DNA from: CAZFVY01 sp964522665
GTDB taxonomy: Bacteria > Verrucomicrobiota > Verrucomicrobiia > Limisphaerales > CAZFVY01
Length of the DNA: 45,148 nt
NCBI GenBank assembly: GCA_964522665.1
Contig: CAZFVY010000055.1
Coordinates: 1 to 45,148, forward strand
Reading direction: 5' to 3'
A program made the position numbers and the translations under genes. The notes beneath the pieces were generated by a model. It saw nothing but the letters and a program-made list of their open reading frames with translations, was not told the DNA's origin and searched no databases. Shown piece after piece: positions 16,431 to 25,400 of this stretch; positions within the stretch are counted from its first letter, which is position 1; each line of letters begins with the position of its first letter.

Positions 16431-19400
16431 ATGAAAGGTCTATTTAAGTCGCGCTTCGCAAAAACGTCGTTGGTGGGACTGCTGTGCCTGTTGGCCGGAG
16501 CGGCGCGAACGCTCGGCGCCGCTTCGAGTCCGGTCACGGCGACCGGGACCACGTTGATTCCGGGCGCGACCAACGTGATGACCATCACATTGGGAGCGCA
16601 GGGTGTGGAGAACGCGCTGGGCTTTAGTCTCGGATTCGATACCAATGTCTTGCGCTTCGTCGGCGTGGCCACCGGTTCCGGGGCGCAGGGCGCGACGATG
16701 GTGCTGAATAAGAACCAGGCAAACGTGGGTAAAGTGGGGGTTTTGCTTGGTTTGTCGGCGGGCGATAACTTTCCGGCAGGGTCGCTGTTGATTCTAAACG
16801 TGAGTTTCACGACTGCGCCCAACGTCACCGGGACCGACACGGTGGTGAGCTTTACCGATCAACCGATCTTGCGAGAGGTGGTTGACGCGTTCGCGAATGA
16901 CGTGCCTGCCACCTTTACTTCGGGAGTGATGCACGTCGATGGGCCGCCGACGATCGCCGGATTGGCCGATTTGGCGATCGACCAGGACACGTCGTCAACC
17001 CCGCTCAATTTTACCGTCGGAGACTTGGAGACTCCAGCGAGCGGTCTGGTCGTGGCCGTCACGTCCTCGAACCCAGGGTTGGTGGCCAACTCCGGCTTGG
17101 TCCTGGGCGGAACCGGAGCCAATCGGACCCTCCTCATCACCCCGCTCGCCGGCCAGTTTGGGACGGCGAATCTCTCGGTCTCGGTCACTGACGCGGACGG
17201 GGCGACCACCAGTCAGACCTTCGCGCTGACGGTTCGGCAGGTCAACCACGCGCCAGCGCTGGCGGCGGTTCCCGATCAATCGATCCCGCAACTCAAGACG
17301 TTGACCGTGACGAACGTCGCCACCGATTCCGACCTGCCCGCCCAGACGCTGACCTTCAGCCTGGGGGCCAACGCGCCGCAGGGGGCGAGCATCGATCCGG
17401 TGACGGGGGTTTTCCGTTGGACTCCGACGCAGAACCAGGGACCGAGCACCAACCTAATTACGGTGATCGTGACCGACAACGGGTCGCCGGCCAATCAAAG
17501 CGCAACGACCAGCTTCACGGTGGTTGTGTTGGCTCCGCCCAGCGTCAGCCAGCAAAGCGGTCCCGTCTCGACGCAGGTCGGTGGGAGCGCCACTTTCTCG
17601 GTGGTAGCCGTGGGGACCGCGCCGTTGTTCTATCAGTGGCAACGAGGTGGAATCAATGTCCCCAACGCGACGGCCGCTTCCCTGGCGCTGGCGAACGTGC
17701 AAGCCTCGGATGCGGGTTCGTATTCGGTGATCATCAGCAACGCGGTGGGGACGATCACGAACGGACCGTTCACTTTGACGGTGAACCTCCCGGTGTCGAT
17801 TACGGGCCAACCGCAGAGTCAGTCGGTCAACGCGGGCAGGGGAGCGACCTTGACGGTAGCCGCGAGCGGGAGCGCGCCCCTGAGCTATCAATGGCAATTC
17901 AACCTGGCCAATATCTCTGGCGCGACCAATGCCACCCTGACGATTCCCGCCGTCCAATCCGCCGACGCGGGTTCGTATCAAGTCATCGTGACGAATCCCA
18001 ACAACTCGCTGACCAGCGCGCCGGCGACGCTGACGGTGATCAATAATCTTAACGTGACGGTGACGGTCGGAACCGGCGGCACGGTGACTGAGCGCAGCAG
18101 TCAGCCGGTCACATTGTTTGACGGCTCGACTCCCTTGGCGGGCAGCGCCTTCCTGCCGGCCTCCACTGAGCTTGGAAGCCAGATCGCGGTCGGGGCGGGA
18201 GTGAGCGGACAAATTTCCGAATTCGGGCTGGATTATTCCGCCAATCTGGCAGGTACGGCCGGCCGGAGCGCGACGGTCCGGATTTACGCCAACGACGGAG
18301 CGGGCGGGTCGCCCGGGACGTTGCTGTATGGCAGTCCGGCGATCGCTCTTCAAAACGGCACGGGGAGCATCGATCTCACCGGCCTGTCGGCGCCTTTGCC
18401 CACGAACGGCAAGCTGACTTGGACCGTGCAATTCAACGGGCTGAGTGGGGCCGACAGCGCCGGTCCGGTCGTCAGCCCCGGCGCGCGGAGCGGGTCCAGC
18501 GTGGCTGGCTATTGGCAAGCGAACCCGGGGGGAGTTTGGACCCTCCAGCCGTTCACCAACGGAGGTTCGACGACGTTCTCCGCGCGAGTCTTTGCCAGCG
18601 CGACTCAAGTAGTCGGTGGCGTTGGGATCAACCCCTTGCAATCGAGCTATGCGCCCGGAACGACGTTGAGTTTCTCCGCCGCCGCCAACGATGGCTTTGT
18701 ATTCTCCGGCTGGACGGGCGACACCGCGGCTTCGGCCAACCCGTTGAGCATGACGCTTGATGCAAACCGTTCGATCACGGCCAATTTCACGCCGGCTTGG
18801 AATCTTTCGGTTTCGACCGTGGGACAGGGTACGGTCGCGGTCAGTCCGTCGGCGGACGCGTACGTTGACGGTACGCAGGTATCGCTCACCGCGACGGCGG
18901 CGCCTGGTTGGCGATTTAGTTCGTGGAGCGGGGCGCTGTCGGGCGCCGTGAATCCGAGTTCATTGATTATGCACAGCAGCCAGGGCGTCGTGGCCAACTT
19001 CGTCGCCGAGACGCCTCCGACGGTGTCCATCGTCAGCCCCGCCGGCGGCGCCCTGTTCGCGCCGCCGGCGAGCGTCACGGTGACGGTCAACGCCAGCGAT
19101 GTGGACGGGACCGTCACGCAGGTGGACTTGTATCAAGGGGCGACGTTGATCGGGACCAAGACCTCGAGTCCATATACCTTCAACGTGTCCGGCCTGACTG
19201 AAGGAAGCTACGCGCTGACCGCAAAAGCGACGGACAACGACGGCGGAACAAGCGTATCGAGTCCGGTAACGATCACAGTGGCGAACCCGCCGACGATCAG
19301 CTCGCCGCCGCAGGGCCAGAGCGTCACGCTGGGGGCGACGGCGTCGTTCAGCGTGAGCGCCACCGGCGTGGCGCTGAGCTATCAGTGGCAGTTGAACGGG

Positions 19401-22400
19401 ACAAACCTGCCGAACGCGACCGCCTCCAATTTGACCATTCCCAACGCGCAATCGAGCGACGCCGGGGCGTATCAGGTGATTGTCTCGAACGTGGCTGGCT
19501 CGGTGACCAGCTCGACCGCCAACTTGATCGTAAATCTCCCGGTTAGCATTACGTCGCAGCCGCAGTCGGCGATCGTAGTGGTGGGTGGCGTGGCCACGTT
19601 CACCGTCGTGGCCACCGGGACCGCGCCGTTGAGCTACCAATGGCAGCTCAATAGCGTAAATATCAACAACGCCACCAATTCCAACCTGGCGGTCAACAGC
19701 GCGCAGACGGGCGACGCTGGCTCCTACCAAGTCGTCGTTACCAACCCGGCGGGGTCGTTAACGAGCGGCGCGGCGACCTTGACGGTCAATACCCCGGTGG
19801 AGATTGCGAGCCAGCCGACGGACGCGACGGTCAACGTTGGCGGGTCGGCTACCTTTAGCGTAAGCGCGAGCGGCACGGCTCCGTTGCGCTTTCAGTGGCA
19901 GTTCAAAGGGGTAAACCTTCCCGGGGCGACCAACTCGAGCCTCACGATCAACAATGCGCAGACGACCGACGCGGGCGTGTATCAAGCGCTCATCACCAAT
20001 CCCGCGGGGACGGTCAGCAGTTCGTCCGTGAGCCTGACGGTCAACGGGCTGGGCGCGATTTCCCTGCCACCCGCCAGCCAGACGGTCTTGGTCGGCGGCA
20101 CGGCGACCTTTTCCGTGACGGCGAGCGGGACCGGCCCCTTGAGCTACCAATGGCAGTTCAATGGCACGAATATTCCGAACGCCACCAGTTCCGTTCTCGT
20201 GATCAACCAGGCGCGGACCACCGACGCCGGCTCCTACCAAGTCGTCGTCACCAGTCCGGGCGGGTCGGTAACCAGCAGCCCGGCGACGTTGACCGTCAAC
20301 GTCCCGGTGACGTTTGGAAGCCAACCGAAAGACGCGACGGTCAATGTCGGCGGGGCGGCGACCTTCAGCGTCACCGCGAACGGCACGTTCCCGTTGAGTT
20401 TCCAATGGCTGAAGAACGGGACGCCAGTTTCGGGGGCCACGACGTCCACGCTGACGCTCAATAACGCGCAGGTTTCGGACGCGGCCATTTATTCGGTGGT
20501 GGTGAGCAACGTCGTCGGCGCGGTGACCAGTTCGACGGCGAATTTGACCGTCAGCGTGCCGCCGACGATCAGTCAGTCGCCCAAGGATCAGACCGTGACC
20601 GTTGGCTCGAGCGTGAGCTTCAGCGTGACGGCGGGCGGGACGGCGCCGCTCAGCTACCAATGGCAGCACGCCGGGCTTAACCTCGACGGGGCGACCGGTT
20701 CCTCGCTGATCTTGAATGGCGTTACGACGGCGGACGCCGGGACCTACGCGGTGACGGTAACGAATGTGGCCGGGACGGTCACCAGCGCCGCCGCGAATTT
20801 GGTGGTTAACGTGCCCATCACGCTGACCACGCAGCCGACCAATCAAGCGGTCAACGCGGGTGGCGTGGCCGTTTTTGGCGTAACGGCGACCGGCACCGCG
20901 CCGCTGAATTTTCAGTGGTTATTCAACGGCGGCCCGTTGCCGGGAGCAACCTTACCGACGTTGACCATCAGCAATGTTCAGCCGGCCAACGTGGGCGCTT
21001 ACTCCGTCGTGGTGAGCAACGTGGTCGGAGCGCTCACCAGCTCGGCGGCCACCTTGACACTCGACGTCCCGCCGGTGATCACCGGGATTTCCCAGAACGT
21101 GGTCGTCGTCGCCGGCGCTCCGCTCGCGCTGACGGTGGCCGCCACGGGGACGCAGCCGCTAAGCTATCAGTGGACGTTGAACGGAACCGCGGTCGCCGGC
21201 GCCACCAACTCGATCCTGAGCCTCGATCATGCGCAGGCGGCTGACGCAGGCGCCTATCAAGTCACAGTGACCAACCTTGCCGGGAGCGCGGTCGGGGGAC
21301 CGGTCAAGGTGGATGTCAATGTGCCACCTACCATTACGGTGCAACCGAGGAGTCAGACCAATTTGGTCGGGGATACTTTGAGTTTCCAGGTGATCGTGAC
21401 CGGCACGGCGCCACTCGGGTATCAGTGGTTTCGCAATCTCACGCCGATCGCCGGCGCCACCAACTTACAGATTTCACTGCACAACGTGACGACCAACCAG
21501 GCCGGCCAGTACACCGTGACGATCACCAATGTGGCCGGCTCGGTGACCAGCGACGTCGCGAACCTGGTGGTCAACTCTCCGGTGACGATCACCACCCAGC
21601 CGACCAATCAGGTGGCGCTGGCCAACGCGCCGGTGAGTTTCGCCGTCGTGGCCGCGGGCGCCGCGCCGATCGGTTACCAATGGTTGTTTAACGGCAATTT
21701 GCTCGCCGGTGCCAACGCGGCGACGTTCACGATTCCGAGCGCGCGCCCGTCCGACTCCGGTTCGTACTCGGTGGTGGTAAGCAACGTGGTCAACGCGGCG
21801 GTGAGCGCGCCTGCCACTCTGAAGGTTGTGACCCTACCGAGCATCACCAAGCAACCGCAGGGATTGACAGCGTTGGTCGGCGGCACGGCGGCCTTCCACG
21901 TGACGGCCAATGGCTCCGAACCACTCGCGTATCAATGGCTCTTTGGCGCCAGCCCGTTGCCCGGCGCAACCAACTCGACGTTGACGCTAACCAGTGTGCA
22001 GGCCAATCAGGCGGGCGACTACAGCGTGGTGGTGACCAACGCTGGCGGGCAGTTGACCAGCGGCAGCGCCACTTTGCTCGTCACGCAACCAGTCGCGATT
22101 ACGGCGCAGCCCCAGAGTCGGACCAACTTGGCCGGCACGGCCGCCAGCTTCAGCGTCACGGCGATTGGCACGGCGCCGTTAACGTACCAGTGGATATTCA
22201 ATGGCTCCGCGCTGACCGGGCAAACGAACGCGACGCTCGCGTTCAGCGCCGCCCAGCCGACCGACGCGGGCAGTTATCGAGTCGTGGTGGGCAACGCCGG
22301 TGGCTCACTGTCCAGCAGCAACGCGGACTTGACGGTCAATGCTCCACCGACGATCACCAAACAGCCGAAGACCAAGTCAACGGTGGTGGGGGCCACTTCG

Positions 22401-25400
22401 GCGAAGTTCTCGGTGACCGCCAGTGGCACCCAACCCTTGAGCTATCAATGGCAATTCAACGGCGCGGCCATCGCGGGCCAGACCAATTCGATCATTACCT
22501 TGTCCAATATCGTCGCGACGACGGCCGGAACCTATACGGTGACGGTGACGAACGTGGCTGGCAGCGCCAACAGCCAACCGGCGATTCTGACGGTCAACAC
22601 GCTCCCAGGCATTGCCGCGCCGCCGCAGAACGTGACGACCAATCAGGGCAGCCCGGCCGGCTTCAGCGTCACGGCCACCGGGACCGCGCCGCTAAGCCTT
22701 CAGTGGTTGTACAATGGCGACCCGGTGGCCGGGGCGACGAACGCCAGTTTGAGTTTTGCCGGCGTGCAGCCGACCAACGCGGGCCTTTACTCGGTTGTGG
22801 TCACCAATGTGGCCGGTTCGGTGGTCAGCCCGTCCGCGCGCTTGACTGTGAACGTCCCGCCGACGATTGCGCGGGCGCCGTCGGGCGTGGCGGCCGTCGC
22901 CGGAGCCAACGCGGCGTTCAGCGTCGTGGCCAACGGCAGTGAGCCGCTGAGCTACCAATGGCGTTTGGGCGGCGTCAACTTGCCGGGCGCCACCAGTTCG
23001 ACGCTGACGCTGACCAACGTTCAAAACACCCAGGCCGGGGCTTACAGCGTGGTGGTGACCAATGCGGCGGGCACGGTAACCAGCGCGGCCGCCAATCTGA
23101 CACTCTCGACGCCGGTCAGTTTCACCAGCCAGCCAAGCGGTCAGTCGGTCACCGCGGGGGCGAACGCGACTTTTACCGCGGTGGCCACCGGCAGCGCTCC
23201 CTTGACCTATCAGTGGCGCTTCTTTGGGGTGAGTCTGCCGGGGGCGACGAATAGCAGCTATACGGTGGTGGGCGCGGGGCCGACCAATGCCGGACCCTAT
23301 TCGGTGGTGGCGGGCAATTCGGCCGGTTCGACCAACAGCGCCAGCGCGCAACTGACCGTCATCGTGCCCCCGGCGATCACGCTCCCGCCGCGCGGCCAGA
23401 CGAACGCCGTCGGCGACACGACGAGCTTGGGCGTGGTGGCGACCGGGACGGCCCCGTTGACCTACCAATGGCGTTTGAATGGAGTCAACGTGGGCGGCGC
23501 GACCAACGCCACCCTGGCGCTGACTAATGTGCAGAATGCGCAGGCCGGTCCCTACGTGGTCGTGGTCAGCAACGCCGGCGGGGCGGTGACCAGCGCGCCC
23601 CCGGCGGTCCTGACGGTCAGCGTGCCGCCGGCGATTCAAACGCAGCCGGCCGGACAGACGGTGGCGGCGGGCGGAAGCGCGACGTTCACGGTGGTGGCCA
23701 GTGGCACGGCGCCCTTAAGCTACCAATGGCGGCGCAACGGCGCCTCACTCAGCGGACAAACGAATTCGACCCTAACGATCAACGGAGTTCAGGCGGGCAA
23801 TTTGGGTGACTACAGCGTGCTGGTGGTCAACTCGGTCGGGACAGTGTTCAGCGCCAACGCCACCCTCGGCATCAACCTGCCGAAGCTGAATCTGGCCGAT
23901 AATTTCGCCGCGAGCGTGACCAGCTTGGCGACGGCGGGCAGTTTCGACGGTGGCACGAACTCGTTGGCGACCAAGGAGCAGGGGGAGCCGAACCACGCCG
24001 GCCGAACTGGTGGACACTCGGTCTGGTTCGTCTGGCAGGCGCCGACCAACGGGATCATGCGGTTTGACACGGCGGGCAGCAGCTTCGACACCGTCATGGC
24101 GGCCTATACCGGCGTGGCGGTGAACAGTTTAACGGCCATCGGAAGTGATGACGATTTTGGCGGGCAGTTGTCGAGCGAGGTGCAATTCAACGCGGTGGCC
24201 GGGACGGTCTATCACGTGGCGATCGATGGCGCTTCGGCGTCGTCGGTCGGACACATTGTCTTGACGTTTAATTTCACTCAAACCAGTGAAATTCTTCCGC
24301 AAATCTTGAGCAATCCAACCGACCAGACCGCGCGAACGGGCGGGAGCGCGACTTTCACCGTCCAGGCGAGTCCCGCGGGCGTCACGTACCAGTGGTTTTA
24401 TAATGGGTCCGCGCTCGGCGGGCAGACCTCCTCGAATCTGACGGTATCGTCGGTTCAGGCGGCCAGCGCCGGACCGTACACCGTTCGGGTCACGTCGGGC
24501 GCGAACTCGGTGGACAGCGCACCGGCGAATTTGCAGATCAATGATTCGAGCGACGCTGGGAGTAGCGAGGACAAGTTCAGCGATCTGGCCGGCGTGACCG
24601 GGGGGAGCGGTTTGTCGTTGGCGAGTTTCCCCGCGCGCCTAACGCCGATCCGTCTGGAAGCCAATGGCGCGGGCGTCGCCAGCGCGTTTGCCGGGACGCA
24701 AGTCTTCACGACGTTTGATGGAACCCCACAGCCCGGCGAGCCTAATCCGTGGCGGGTGTCCGGCGGCGCCCCCGAGTGGTTCCTGTATCAGGCAAAGACC
24801 AACGGTGTCTTGCGCTTCGATACCATCGGGAGTGATTTCAAGACCTTGCTCGCCGTTTTTACCGGGCCAGGAACCGACTTTGCGAGCCTGGTCCTACAAG
24901 GGGCCGACGCGCATAGCGCCCCTGACGGCCAGGGTAGCGTTGTCTCGTTGCCCGCGACGACGGGCACGACCTATTTCGTCGTGGTGGACGGCGAAAACGG
25001 GGCCAAGGGCCATGTGACGTTGAACTATAACCTCGCTCGCGTCGCGGTCATAACCCAGCAGCCCGCGGGGCGCGCGGCTCTGGCGGGCGACAACGTGACA
25101 TTGAGCGTCGTGGCGACCAATGTCGCCGCGCCGACGCCACTGTCGTATCAATGGAGTCGCAACGGGTTGGCGTTGAGTGGCGCCACCAACTCGACGTTGA
25201 ACCTCGCGAACGTGGGGGTTGGCTCGGCCGGCAATTACAGCGTCGCGGTGGCCAATTTCGCCGGGGTGGTGACCAGCCAGGGAGCACAGGTCTCGGTCGG
25301 TGTGGCGTTGACGATTACCGCGCAGCCGCAGAGCCAATCGGTTGCTCCCGGCAGCGCCGTCAACTTGACGGTCGCCGCCAGCGGGACCGAGCCATTGAGC

